Source: Halioglobus sp. | Lineage (GTDB): Bacteria > Pseudomonadota > Gammaproteobacteria > Pseudomonadales > Halieaceae | DNA: 64,000 bases | NCBI GenBank assembly: GCA_002699145.1 | Contig: PABK01000032.1 | Coordinates: 1-64,000 of the forward strand | Direction: 5' to 3' | Shown: in pieces, positions 36,338 through 45,444 of the stretch | Position numbering within the stretch: position 1 is the stretch's first letter | How the letters are laid out: each line of letters begins with the position of its first letter | Notes under the pieces: model-generated | Databases searched by the model: none | Told to the model about the DNA's origin: nothing | Seen by the model: only the letters and a program-made list of their open reading frames with translations | Position numbers and translations under genes: made by a program

Positions 36338-38089
36338 GTGATTACACCGGTGACAAGGTTCTGCCTGCTGCTACTGCTCCTGCTGCTGCCGATCGCGGTC
36401 CGCGCGGCCAGCCTGGACTATTCCCTGTCCGGACTGGACGGGGAACTCAAGCGCAACGTGCGCGCCTGGCTGGGCGCCCCGCCGCAGACCGCGCGCGAGC
36501 GCCAGGCCTTCGTCTCGCTGGCCCGCTCCAGGGTGAGCAAGGCCCTGCAGGCGCTGGGCTACTACCAGCCGCAGATCGATATCGAGGTCACACGCGAGGA
36601 ACCGGCCTGGTCCATGCACATCGCGGTGCAGCCGGGTGAGCCGGTGCGCATCAGCGCCATCGACATCCGCCTGCTCGGCGAGGCGGCGCGGGACGAGGAG
36701 TTCGCCAGCCTGCGCCAGGATCCCGGTTTTGCCGTCGGCGACCCCCTGCACCACGGCCACTTCGACGCTTTTCGCGGGCGCCTGCTGACCCTGGCCCAGC
36801 GGCGCGGCTACTTCGACGCCGACGTCAGCCAAAGCCAGGCGCGGGTGGATGCCGCCGCCGGGACGGCGACGATCGAGGTGGAACTGGCCAGCGGGCGGCG
36901 CTACCGCTTCGGCGAACTGCGCTACGACAGCGGCCTGGTCGACGCGGACACCCTGCGGGCGCTGCGCAGCTTCGAACGCGGCGCCCCCTACCTGCAGGCC
37001 AGGCTGCGCGAGTTCCAGGCCCGTATTCAGGGCACGGGCTTTTTCTCGGCGGTGCTGGTGGAACCGGTGGAGGAGCAGGCGCGCGACGGCGAGGTGCCCA
37101 TCGCACTGAGCCTGCAACCGGCGCGGCGGCACAGCTTCGACCTGGGCGTGGGGTACAGTACCGACACGGAAGAGCGTGTCTCACTGACCTGGCGTACGCC
37201 GCGCATCAATCGCTTCGGCCACAGCCAGCAGACACGCCTGGTTTACTCGCGCATCAATCCCAGCGGGCGCATCACCTACAACATCCCCCTGACACACCCG
37301 CTCAACGACATCCTGCAGCTGTGGGGCAGGACCGAGGAAAACGAGTTCGGCGACCTGGACAGCCAGCAGGACGAGCTCGGCCTGCGCCGTGAACTGCGCC
37401 GGCGCGACTGGATTCTCGGTTACTCCCTGCGCCAGCTCGACGAGTCCTGGGAGCTGCTGGGCGAGAGCCGCAGCAATGACTACCTGCTGCCCGGCGTCTC
37501 ACTCTCCAGTCGCATGCAGCGCGGTTCACTGGTCGACCCCCAGGCCGGCTTCAGCCAGCTGTACACGCTGGAAGCCGCGCGCGACAACCTCGGCTCGGAC
37601 GTCGACCTGGTGCGCCTGACCGGGCAGCTGCGCTACGTCTACACACCGCTCGAGCGGCACCGTCTGGTGGGCCGCACGGAACTCGGCTTCGCCGACATCG
37701 ACGATGAAGACCGCACCGAGCTGGCGCCCTCGCTGAACTTCTTCGCCGGCGGCAGCCAGAGCATTCGCGGCTTCGGCTACCAGTCGATCGGCAACGAGGT
37801 GCGGGTGACCCGCGCCAGCGGCGAACAGAAGAAATTGGTCGTGGGCGGTGATCGCCTGTTCGTGCTCAGTGCGGAGTACCAGTACTACTTCAGCGACCAG
37901 TGGCGTGGCGCCCTGTTCGTCGACGGCGGTGACGCCTTCGACGCCGGCGAATTCGACTGGCACTTCGGCGCCGGCTTCGGCATCCACTACCTGTCGCCGG
38001 TGGGCGCGATCCGCCTGGAACTGGGCAACAGCCTGAGCGAGGACAACCCGGACTGGCAACTGCACGTGAACATCGGGGCGGAGTTCTGA
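36338..38089 (+). CDS. tamA: TamA, Omp85-family outer-membrane assembly protein
   Basis: About 583 aa from GTG 36338 (GTG 36350 is equally possible). The track ORF begins at 36143, upstream of any signal peptide. The signal FCLLLLLLLLPIAVRAAS is followed by three POTRA-like domains (about 25-255) and a 16-strand Omp85 barrel. The barrel includes lid-lock motif-like FFAGGSQSIRGFGYQSIG and YYFSDQWRGALFVDGGDAF, ending in NIGAEF. TamA works with TamB to insert a subset of outer-membrane proteins and in phospholipid transport. tamB begins 2 bp after the stop, the standard arrangement. Confidence 0.94.
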   Translation: MITPVTRFCLLLLLLLLPIAVRAASLDYSLSGLDGELKRNVRAWLGAPPQTARERQAFVSLARSRVSKALQALGYYQPQIDIEVTREEPAWSMHIAVQPGEPVRISAIDIRLLGEAARDEEFASLRQDPGFAVGDPLHHGHFDAFRGRLLTLAQRRGYFDADVSQSQARVDAAAGTATIEVELASGRRYRFGELRYDSGLVDADTLRALRSFERGAPYLQARLREFQARIQGTGFFSAVLVEPVEEQARDGEVPIALSLQPARRHSFDLGVGYSTDTEERVSLTWRTPRINRFGHSQQTRLVYSRINPSGRITYNIPLTHPLNDILQLWGRTEENEFGDLDSQQDELGLRRELRRRDWILGYSLRQLDESWELLGESRSNDYLLPGVSLSSRMQRGSLVDPQAGFSQLYTLEAARDNLGSDVDLVRLTGQLRYVYTPLERHRLVGRTELGFADIDDEDRTELAPSLNFFAGGSQSIRGFGYQSIGNEVRVTRASGEQKKLVVGGDRLFVLSAEYQYYFSDQWRGALFVDGGDAFDAGEFDWHFGAGFGIHYLSPVGAIRLELGNSLSEDNPDWQLHVNIGAEF

Positions 38090-38091
38090 GT

Positions 38092-41000
38092 ATGCGCGGC
38101 ACACGTTGGCTGGTGCTCGTTCTCGTACTCGCGCTGCTGTGCCTGCCGCTGGCGCTGCCGTACACCGCCGCCGGCACACGGCTGGCGCTGGCCGTGGCGC
38201 AGCGCGTGAGCGGACTGCAGATCGATTACCGCGGCGGCACCCTCGCCGGTGCGCTGCAACTGGCATCACTGCGCCTGGACTGGGACGCGGGCGCCATCGT
38301 CCTGCGTGACGTGCAGGTGGCGATGGACGCGAGCTGCCTGTGGGACAGGGCCATCTGCGTGCGCCACCTGGCGATTGCGCGCACGGACATCCTGCTCGAA
38401 CCCGACTCGCAAGCTGCGCCGGCGGCGAGCACACAGGCGGGGCCACTGCGCCTGCCCTGGGCCCTGCACGCACCCGACATCGAGCTGGGCGCTGTGCAGG
38501 TGCGTTGGCGCGGCGGTCGCTGGAGCCAGGGGGCGGCGCGTGTGGCCCTGAGCGCGCAGGACGCGCAGCTGCGCGTGGCCAGTGCGCAGGTCGCCGCGGC
38601 GCTGCTGGAGATAGATGCATCGCAGCCGGCAACCGACCCCGGGCGCCTCTCCCTGCCGGCGCTGGACCTGCCCATGGACCTGCGCGTCGAATCCCTGTCC
38701 GTGGCGCCTGCGGTCCTGGTGCTGGGCGACAACCGTCACACCCTGGCGTCGCTGCAGTTGTCCGGGCGCTGGTCCGGCGACCGCCTGACACTGCGCGGAC
38801 TGTCTCTCGACGCGGGCAGCCAGGGCCAGCTCGCCCTGACACAGGGGCAGTTGCGTTTCGCCGGGGAGTGGCCGCTGAGCGCCGCGCTGGCCCTGCAGTC
38901 GCGCGAGCTGCTCACGCAGCCGCTGTTGCGCGATCGCCGCTTACAACTCGAAGTGGACGGTGACCTGGGCGACCTCACCATTGCCCTGCACGCCCCGGGA
39001 GCCCCCTCGGCACGCGGACGCGCACAGGTCGACGCGCTGGCGCCGGACCTTCCCTTCGAAGCCGAACTGGAAGTGGACGCCCTGCAGGACCTGAATCTGC
39101 CACGGCCCGAAGGGTTGCCCGGGGGCCTGGCGGTCACCGCCCTGCAGCCGCCCCTGCAGGTAGCTGCGCGCGGCACGCTCGACAGTCAGCATATCCAACT
39201 CGAAGGCAGTGCCCAGACCGTCGGCTACGGGACAGTGGCGTTCGCACTGGGCGTGCGTCACAGCCAGGACCGTTTTCTTATCGAGTCGCTGGACCTGCGC
39301 GACCGCGATGGCGGCAACCAGCTCAGCGCCTCGGGGGAACTGAGCCTGCAACCGGCGCTGCGCTGGTCCCTGCGCGGCAGCAGCCAGGGCCTGGCGCTCG
39401 CGCCGCTATCGCCGCAGTTGCGCGGCACGCTCGCCGGGGGTTTCAACAGCCGCGGCCGGGTGGAGGAAGATAGCTGGCAGGCCGAATTCAGCGAGGTCGA
39501 ATTGCGCGGGAACATCAACGCGCAGCCGGCGACCGTCAGCGGCGCCATCAGACTGGGTGACGGCGCGGTGCTGCCCGGTACGGACCTGCGCGCCAACGTT
39601 AACGAGGCGCGCCTGTGGTTGCGTGCCGACGCTGCGCAACGCGGTGCGGCACAGCTGGACCTGGAGATCGACGACCTGGCGCGCTGGCAGGCGGATACGG
39701 CTGGGCGCCTGCTGGTTCATGCGCAAATTTCTGCATCAGGCGACGCCTACCAGGTGCGGGGCGTGCTCGAGGACGCCCGCCACGACCAGTTGTCGCTGGC
39801 GCGGGCAACTGTCGAGGCCAGCTACCGCCGCGACCAGGGGCAGGACTTCGATGCCAGCGTGGCGGCCAGCGGCCTGCGCCTGGGTGCGACCGCGCTGGAC
39901 AGCGTGGACCTGGCGGCGAGCGGCGATGCGCAACGACAACGACTGCAACTGCGCGTCAGCGGCGACCTGACGGGCGAGCTGGACCTGAACGGCAGTGGTG
40001 ATCGCCAGGACTGGCGCGCCGAGCTGCGCAGCTCGACGCTGCGCCTGCAACTACCGGCGGGCACCGAACTACAGGGCGACCTGCACGGCAACGTGGCGGG
40101 TCGCTGGCCACGGGGTGGCGCGCCGCGCGGCAGCCTGGCGCTGGCCACCGACGGCGTACTGCTCAGCCGCGTGCTCGCCGACGGCCAGCGCAGCGAGACG
40201 CAATGGGAGCGGGTGGAACTGGAGGCCAGCACCGGGGACGCAGCCAGCCGCCTGGCGGCGGCGCTGTACCGGGGCAGCCAGGCAGAGTTGCGCCTGCAAC
40301 TGGGGCTGGAGGGCGCCGCGCCGCGCCAACTGGACGGGCGCCTGTCCCTTCAGGACATGCAACTGGCGCCGCTGCTACCGCTGCTGCCGATGCTTGAATC
40401 CCTGTCAGGTGCGCTGCACGGCGAACTGCAACTGTCGGGCACACTGGATGAACCGCGGGCAGTGGGAGCCGTGACCCTGCGCGATGGCGAACTCTTGCTG
40501 ACCGGCAACCCGACACCGCTACAGGCCCTGCAACTGGACATCGAAGCGACCGACGGCGGCGCCGCGCTGCGCGGCAGCGGGCTACTCGGTGGCGGCGCAC
40601 TCAACCTGCGCGGCAATTTCACCGCGGCGCCGCTATCACTGGCGCTGCAGGTGCAGGGCCGCGAACACCATGTCTTCTACCCGCCATCGACGCAGTTGCT
40701 GCTGTCCGAGGCACTGCAGATCAGCCTGCGCGGTTATGACCTGGATGTACGCGGTGACGTGACCGTGCACGAAGGCGAGTTGCAGTTCGAGCAATTGCCC
40801 GAGGGCGGTGTGGACCTGTCGCCGGACGTGGTGCGCATCGATATCGAAGCGGAAACCCTGGAACAGAACATCCCGCTGGCCATCAGCATGGACCTGGGCG
40901 TGCATATCGAGGACGGTTTCGCCATTACCGGCAAACTGGTGGACTCCACCCTGTCCGGCGACCTGCGCCTGCGGCGGGCCCCGCGCCAGCCGCTACAGCT

Positions 41001-41589
41001 GTTCGGCAGCCTGCAGACGGCCGGCGGCAACCTGCGCGCCTTCGAGCGCGTGCTGGCGGTGAAACGCGGCGTGGTCAGTTTCAACGGCAACCCGAACAAC
41101 CCGCTGGTGGACCTGCGCGCGGAGCGCATCATCAGCGCAGAGAACATCGTCGCCGGGGTGCACGTGCACGGTGCGCTGGAGGAAAACCTCACCCTGGATG
41201 TGTATTCGGACCCGGTGATGTCGCCGGGGGACGCCATGTCCTACCTGATCTGGGGGCGCAGCGTGCAGACCGGCAACACCGGCGACGGCACGGTGGTCGC
41301 CCTGTCGCTGGCCGGCAGCGTGGTCAATCGCTCAAGCCTGGTGGAGAGCATCAACCGCGTGCCGGGAATCAGCGACGTCAGTTTCGGCGCGGAGGGCAGC
41401 GAGGACGACGCCGCGGCCACGGTCAGCGGCTACATCGGCCAGCGCATTTACCTCTCCTACGGGTTCGGTATCTACGAACCCGTCAACATTCTCACGGCGC
41501 GCCTGTTCCTGCAGTCGCGCCTGTGGCTGGAGGTGGTGAGCCGGCTGGAGAATTCCGCGGACCTGTACTACTCATTCGACATCGACTGA
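38092..41589 (+). CDS. tamB: TamB, translocation and assembly module / AsmA-like protein
   Basis: 1165 aa, a typical TamB length. One N-terminal inner-membrane helix (6-24) precedes a long run of beta-strands that should form a hydrophobic groove spanning the periplasm. The conserved DUF490/TamB C-terminal domain (about 850-1165) includes MSPGDAMSYLIWGRS, DVSFGAEGSEDDAAATVSGY and YLSYGFGIYEPVN. It bridges to TamA and is thought to move lipids or nascent outer-membrane proteins. Its last 18 bp overlap the 3' end of the convergent redoxin gene. Confidence 0.95.
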   Translation: MRGTRWLVLVLVLALLCLPLALPYTAAGTRLALAVAQRVSGLQIDYRGGTLAGALQLASLRLDWDAGAIVLRDVQVAMDASCLWDRAICVRHLAIARTDILLEPDSQAAPAASTQAGPLRLPWALHAPDIELGAVQVRWRGGRWSQGAARVALSAQDAQLRVASAQVAAALLEIDASQPATDPGRLSLPALDLPMDLRVESLSVAPAVLVLGDNRHTLASLQLSGRWSGDRLTLRGLSLDAGSQGQLALTQGQLRFAGEWPLSAALALQSRELLTQPLLRDRRLQLEVDGDLGDLTIALHAPGAPSARGRAQVDALAPDLPFEAELEVDALQDLNLPRPEGLPGGLAVTALQPPLQVAARGTLDSQHIQLEGSAQTVGYGTVAFALGVRHSQDRFLIESLDLRDRDGGNQLSASGELSLQPALRWSLRGSSQGLALAPLSPQLRGTLAGGFNSRGRVEEDSWQAEFSEVELRGNINAQPATVSGAIRLGDGAVLPGTDLRANVNEARLWLRADAAQRGAAQLDLEIDDLARWQADTAGRLLVHAQISASGDAYQVRGVLEDARHDQLSLARATVEASYRRDQGQDFDASVAASGLRLGATALDSVDLAASGDAQRQRLQLRVSGDLTGELDLNGSGDRQDWRAELRSSTLRLQLPAGTELQGDLHGNVAGRWPRGGAPRGSLALATDGVLLSRVLADGQRSETQWERVELEASTGDAASRLAAALYRGSQAELRLQLGLEGAAPRQLDGRLSLQDMQLAPLLPLLPMLESLSGALHGELQLSGTLDEPRAVGAVTLRDGELLLTGNPTPLQALQLDIEATDGGAALRGSGLLGGGALNLRGNFTAAPLSLALQVQGREHHVFYPPSTQLLLSEALQISLRGYDLDVRGDVTVHEGELQFEQLPEGGVDLSPDVVRIDIEAETLEQNIPLAISMDLGVHIEDGFAITGKLVDSTLSGDLRLRRAPRQPLQLFGSLQTAGGNLRAFERVLAVKRGVVSFNGNPNNPLVDLRAERIISAENIVAGVHVHGALEENLTLDVYSDPVMSPGDAMSYLIWGRSVQTGNTGDGTVVALSLAGSVVNRSSLVESINRVPGISDVSFGAEGSEDDAAATVSGYIGQRIYLSYGFGIYEPVNILTARLFLQSRLWLEVVSRLENSADLYYSFDID

Positions 41590-42369
41590 GCCGCCGCCGG
41601 GCGGTGACAGCCCCGCCCTGTCCAGGTGTTCGCGCATGGCGGCCAGCACGACTTCCGGCGGCGAGCGGCGCTGGTAATTCTGCGCCATGTCCACCCACAG
41701 CACCCTGCCGCGGCGATCGACCAGCAGGGAGGTGGGCACCGGCAAGGCCTCGGCGTCATCGCCAGGGGGGCCGGATTGTACGGTCTGGTTCCGCAGGCCA
41801 AACGCATCGGTGATCACCAGATCCGGGTCGGACAACATGCGCGCCTGCAGACCGTGCTGGTCGCGCCCGGCACGGATCTCCTCCGGGTGATCGGTGCTGA
41901 TGGTCACGACCTGCACGCCGCGCAGATCGAACTCGGCCCGAAGCTCCTCCCATCGCCGTAACTCGGCGACACAGTAAGGTCACCAGTGGGCGCGGAAAAA
42001 CTTGATCAGTACGAGGTGGCCGTTGAGGGAACGCGAGTCGAACAGTTCGCCCTGGCTGTCAAGGGCGGTGAAGCGGGGAATCGTGTCGCCCACTCTGATC
42101 GCGTCGGCGGTCGCCTCCTGCGGGCTGATGGCGATGGTCGCGGGCAACAGGCCGCCGATCGCGATGGCCAGCACCGCGGCCGCGCCACCGAGCCAGCCGG
42201 CGCCGCGCACCAGGGCCGCCACGCCCAGCGCCGCGGCGCCCAGGAACAGCAGCACGAACAGGGTACGGTTTTCCGGGATGGCCACCTGGCCTATGCGGTA
42301 ATTCCACAGCGCCGCGCCGCCCACGGCCAGGGCGAGTGCGGCGAATGCGAGAACTTTTCCACGCTGCAT
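41572..42369 (-). CDS. Candidate selenoprotein: membrane redoxin with in-frame UGA (UxxC)
   Basis: Read from ATG 42369 (CGGAGA upstream), the frame gives three membrane helices (about 5-23, 37-55, 62-80) and an AhpC/TSA-type thioredoxin-fold domain. A single TGA at 41982-41980 is codon 130; the same frame then runs to 41572, 265 residues in all. Local sequence is LIKFFRAHW-UGA-PYCVAELRRWEEL, where redoxins have Cys-Pro-x-Cys, so UGA stands for selenocysteine in a UxxC motif. The following hairpin fits a bacterial SECIS. Upstream and downstream parts stay in one frame, and the C-terminal half keeps TSLLVDRRGRVLWVDM. It probably reduces or oxidises periplasmic thiols. ORF callers split it into 41980-42717 and 41572-41916. 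A nonsense mutation is the alternative. Confidence 0.82.
41953..41969 (-). promoter_or_regulatory. SECIS-like hairpin after the in-frame UGA
   Basis: On the coding strand a perfect 6-bp stem, TCGCCG/CGGCGA, encloses the loop AGTTA, extended below by G-U and U-G pairs. The loop starts 16 bases after the UGA and its second base is G followed by U. That meets the published bacterial SECIS rules: loop 16-37 nt after UGA, with G within the first two loop bases. SelB would bind it. Confidence 0.7.
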
Positions 42370-42506
42370 AGCGCGTCTCCGGGTAGACAGCGGGTCTAAT
42401 CCTGCCCCTGAGTATAGTGACGATACCGAACGCCCGCCAGGGGGCCTGCAGGCGGATGAGACCAGTCTCGCATACCCATCAATTTCGAGCAGTGAGTGCC
42501 ACGGCA

Positions 42507-43553
42507 CTAGGCCGTGGCGAACCTGCCCCGTGTCCTGTTGGCGATGGCCACCAGCGACAGCATGACCGGCACCTCGACCAGCACCCCGACCACCGTGGCC
42601 AGCGCCGCGCCGGAGTGCAGGCCGAACAGGCTGATGGCGACAGCGACCGCCAGCTCGAAAAAGTTGGAGGTGCCGATCAGCGCCGCGGGGGCGGCGGTAT
42701 CGAAGGGCACCCGCCACAGATAGCCCCAGGCATAGGCAATCAGGAAGATACCGTAGCTCTGGATGACCAGCGGCACCGCGATCAGCGCAATGATCAGCGG
42801 TTTATCGACGATCGTCTGCGCCTGCAGCCCGAACAACAGGGCCACGGTGGCCAGCAGGCCCATCACGGACAGCGGCTTCACCCTGGCGATGAAAGCGGCG
42901 ATGCGCTCCCCGTCACCGGCGCGCGCGAGCATGCGGCGCGTGGCGTAGCCCGCCGCCAGCGGTGTCACGACATAGAGCACGACGGACAGCAGCAGCGTTT
43001 CCCAGGGCACGACGATATTCGTCACCCCCAGCAGGAAAGCCGCCAGGGGCGCGAAGGCGAACACCATGATGATATCGTTGATCGACACCTGCACCAGGGT
43101 GTAACCGGCGTCCCCGCGTACCAGCTGGCTCCAGACGAAGACCATCGCGGTGCAGGGCGCCACGCCGAGCAGGATCATCCCGGCGATGTACTCCTTCGCG
43201 CTCTCCGGCTCCACCAGGTCTGCGAACAGGTAGTCGAAAAACAGGATGCCCAGCGCCGCCATGCTGAAGGGCTTGATTAGCCAGTTGACCACGAGCGTCA
43301 GGCACAGGCCCTTGGGTCGCCGGCCCACGTCCCTGATCGAGGCGAAATCGACATTGACCATCATCGGGTAGATCATCAGCCAGATGAACACGGCGATGAC
43401 CAGGTTTACATTGGCGTGCTCGAACCGGGCGATCGCCGCGAACAGCCCGGGAAACACCAGGCCCAGGCCGACGCCGCCGCCGATGCACAGTGCTACCCAC
43501 AGGGAGAGGTAGCGTTCGAAGAAGCCCAGGGGGGACGCGCTGGATGCGCTCAC
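42507..43553 (-). CDS. acr3: Acr3-family arsenite efflux permease
   Basis: About 348 aa from GTG 43553, the expected Acr3 length; the track ORF adds 58 non-homologous residues overlapping arsI. About ten membrane helices are visible, with family words [25 protein letters not shown] (the conserved Cys needed for As(III) transport), SINDIIMVF and [15 protein letters not shown]. It exports trivalent arsenite using the proton gradient. Third gene of arsR-arsI-acr3, 13 bp after arsI, so it is induced with them. Confidence 0.94.
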   Translation of the reverse strand: MSASSASPLGFFERYLSLWVALCIGGGVGLGLVFPGLFAAIARFEHANVNLVIAVFIWLMIYPMMVNVDFASIRDVGRRPKGLCLTLVVNWLIKPFSMAALGILFFDYLFADLVEPESAKEYIAGMILLGVAPCTAMVFVWSQLVRGDAGYTLVQVSINDIIMVFAFAPLAAFLLGVTNIVVPWETLLLSVVLYVVTPLAAGYATRRMLARAGDGERIAAFIARVKPLSVMGLLATVALLFGLQAQTIVDKPLIIALIAVPLVIQSYGIFLIAYAWGYLWRVPFDTAAPAALIGTSNFFELAVAVAISLFGLHSGAALATVVGVLVEVPVMLSLVAIANRTRGRFATA

Positions 43554-43566
43554 GGCGAGGCCCGCC

Positions 43567-44052
43567 TCAGCCACAGCACGCCCCACTGCCGGCAGCCGGC
43601 TCGTCCGCAGTCTCGCGCGCCTGGGGCGGCGCACAGCACGCCGCACCGGTTTCCGTCGCGGTCCCGTCCTCTGGCGCACTGCCGAAGAACTGCGCCTCCT
43701 CCATGGTACGGTACGCCTCCCAGGCAATGCCGGCCGGGTCCTGCACCCAGGTCTTGTCGGAGCGTGCGTAGCAGCACACGGTCTCGCCCTCGTCGAACAG
43801 CGACAGGTCGGCGTCCTGCAGGCGCTGGCGCAACTCGCCCAGTTCCCCCTCTTCCTCGACCTGGATACCCAGGTGCTCCAGGCCGGTGCTGCCGGCGCGC
43901 GTGGAAATGGCGAAGTTGACGCAGGGTTCGTCGAGCATCCACTTCGCGTAATCGCTACGGATTTTCACCGGCTGTGCGCCAAACAGTGCGCTGTAGAACG
44001 TGACGGCCTGGTCGAGGTGCTCCACACCGACGTGGATATGCATGCGTTTCAT
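43567..44052 (-). CDS. arsI: ArsI C-As lyase (organoarsenical-degrading dioxygenase)
   Basis: 161 aa from ATG 44052; the track start 44163 lies inside arsR. A vicinal-oxygen-chelate fold protein with metal ligands in [18 protein letters not shown] and the late Glu of [10 protein letters not shown]. It has the substrate-binding vicinal Cys pair [17 protein letters not shown] that defines ArsI. It cleaves the C-As bond of trivalent methyl- and aromatic arsenicals, releasing As(III) for Acr3 to export. The Cys-rich tail (GAACCAPP...GACCG) is a further As-binding feature often seen in this family. 17 bp downstream of arsR. Confidence 0.92.
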   Translation of the reverse strand: MKRMHIHVGVEHLDQAVTFYSALFGAQPVKIRSDYAKWMLDEPCVNFAISTRAGSTGLEHLGIQVEEEGELGELRQRLQDADLSLFDEGETVCCYARSDKTWVQDPAGIAWEAYRTMEEAQFFGSAPEDGTATETGAACCAPPQARETADEPAAGSGACCG

Positions 44053-44069
44053 CGTGTCTCTCCTGGTTG

Positions 44070-44435
44070 TCAGTTGGCTGCGGTATCGCAGCAGTTGGCC
44101 AGCTCGATAATGGAACAGCCCTTGTGCCTGTCTTCGTGAATCGTGGCGAACTCCCCGCTGCAACAGTCCTTGACCATGAAACTGATCAGGCCCTGCACCA
44201 CCTCGTAGTTGGCGCTGTAGATGATCGAGCGCCCCGCCCGGCGCGAGGTCACGATACCCGCGTTGGACAGGTGGTTGAGGTGAAAGGACAGCGAGTTGTG
44301 CGGGATGCCCAGGTGATCGCTGAGCGCGCCGGCGGGCATGCCCTGCCGGCCGGCCTCCACCAGCAGGCGGAAGGCGCGCAGGCGGGTCTCCTGGGACAGG
44401 GCGTCGAACAGGGTGGTCGCGGTCTTGATATCCAT
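44070..44435 (-). CDS. arsR: ArsR-family As(III)-responsive repressor
   Basis: 121 aa. The winged-helix domain covers residues 8-85 (ALSQETRLRAFRLLVEAG, HNSLSFHLNHLSNAGIV). As(III) is probably held by C-terminal Cys (VKDCCSGEF and ELANCCDTAAN) rather than the classical ELCVCDL helix, so this is the C-terminal-cysteine subtype known from Acidithiobacillus-like ArsR. It controls arsR-arsI-acr3. Its start codon lies inside the operator and a few bases from the predicted transcription start, which implies a leaderless message. Confidence 0.93.
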   Translation of the reverse strand: MDIKTATTLFDALSQETRLRAFRLLVEAGRQGMPAGALSDHLGIPHNSLSFHLNHLSNAGIVTSRRAGRSIIYSANYEVVQGLISFMVKDCCSGEFATIHEDRHKGCSIIELANCCDTAAN

Positions 44436-44470
44436 ATGTCCAGACTAATCGACATATTGGCGGGCGTCAA
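44434..44470 (-). promoter_or_regulatory. ars promoter with ArsR operator overlapping the arsR start
   Basis: On the minus strand TTGACG (44470-44465), a 17-bp spacer and TAGTCT (44447-44442) form a sigma70 promoter. The inverted repeat ATATGTC-N10-GACATAT (44434-44440 / 44451-44457) covers the -10 and the arsR ATG at 44435. Repressor binding here would block RNA polymerase directly. Confidence 0.65.
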
Positions 44471-44625
44471 GACGTGAATGGTGAATGGTGCATGGGTTCG
44501 TAGCAGTTGGGCCAAGCCATCCGGGCAACAACGGCTCGCCGTCCGATGGTACGTAGGTAAAAAAATGGGCGCGTGGCCAACGACCCGGCGCCCTGCATGG
44601 ACAATTCAGATCACAGAATGCGCAA

Positions 44626-45297
44626 CTATTGTGCCGGTTTCACCGCGGCAAGCTGCGCGTTCAGCAGGTCTGCCCAGCGCCGCAGGAGGCGGTCCACATC
44701 GGCCCTGTTGGTCACGCTGTTGGTCACGTGGACGAGATCGTCCCCGACGACCTCGGGGTCGATGACACGGGCGATGATGTCCTGGGTCTTGCCGTCATAC
44801 AATTCCAGGTACAAGGTCATCTGGCCTGCGTCCGCCGCGAAGGTGCGGGTGATACCCGGCTCCATCAGGTCCGGCGCCGTCACATCGAGATTGATGATCG
44901 CCGGGCGCAGGATCAGCACCCCACTGCCGGCAGTCGTCACCACCTCGTGCCCGCCCTTCTCGGACAGTTCTTTGGTGAAGACCTTCCTGAACTCGGCGGC
45001 CAGCTCCTGGCGAATACGCTGCATGTCCTTGTCGCTGACCCGATCGGCCAGGCCCACGGCGTCGCGATTGTGATCGCGCTGCCAGTTTTTGCGAAACGCC
45101 ACGTAGGTGTCTAGCAGCGCGATCTTGTTGTATTCCTTGAGGTCAGCGCCGGGCTTCATGTACACGGCGCGTACCTTGGTGCCCTTGAGCAGGTGCAGGC
45201 CGTCGTGACTGACCTGCGGCAGTTGCTCATCGGCCTGCGCCGCGCCCTGCAGGACGAGCAACGCGCACGCTACCATGGCTGTGATGATGGCTCTCAT
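44626..45297 (-). CDS. DUF3313-like secreted protein
   Basis: 223 aa. A signal peptide (1-22, ending GAAQADE) precedes a soluble domain of about 200 residues. KVRAVYMKPGADLKEYNKIALLD near the start and PAIINLDVTAPDLMEPG with MTLYLELYDGKTQDIIARV in the middle are typical of DUF3313. Function in the family is not established; members are usually lipoproteins or periplasmic proteins, and this one has no lipobox Cys. The start has a strong AAGGAG. Divergent from the AraC-type gene, which may regulate it. No tie to the ars operon beyond proximity. Confidence 0.8.
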   Translation of the reverse strand: MRAIITAMVACALLVLQGAAQADEQLPQVSHDGLHLLKGTKVRAVYMKPGADLKEYNKIALLDTYVAFRKNWQRDHNRDAVGLADRVSDKDMQRIRQELAAEFRKVFTKELSEKGGHEVVTTAGSGVLILRPAIINLDVTAPDLMEPGITRTFAADAGQMTLYLELYDGKTQDIIARVIDPEVVGDDLVHVTNSVTNRADVDRLLRRWADLLNAQLAAVKPAQ

Positions 45298-45444
45298 CGG
45301 ATTGTTCTCCTTATCGACAAAATAACGGAATCGGGCAGGCCCGGCTCGCGCTGCGGCCGCATGCCGGACGCTTGCCAGCCCAAGTGTATACCACTATTCT
45401 GCGGGCGTATTACCCCGCTGCGCCAGGCACAGGGAAGAATAACC

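Noticed and set aside
41572-41916. Independent small 114-aa gene
   Set aside because: It is the C-terminal half of the redoxin frame broken by UGA; it has no ribosome binding site and lacks the active-site region.
41980-42369. Simple pseudogene by nonsense mutation
   Set aside because: Possible, but the stop is precisely at the redox Cys codon and is followed by a hairpin meeting SECIS rules; selenocysteine is the better reading, to be tested with selB/selC.
44478-44765. 95-aa plus-strand ORF in the gap beside arsR
   Set aside because: No ribosome binding site, Arg/Trp-rich random composition, overlaps the DUF3313 gene.
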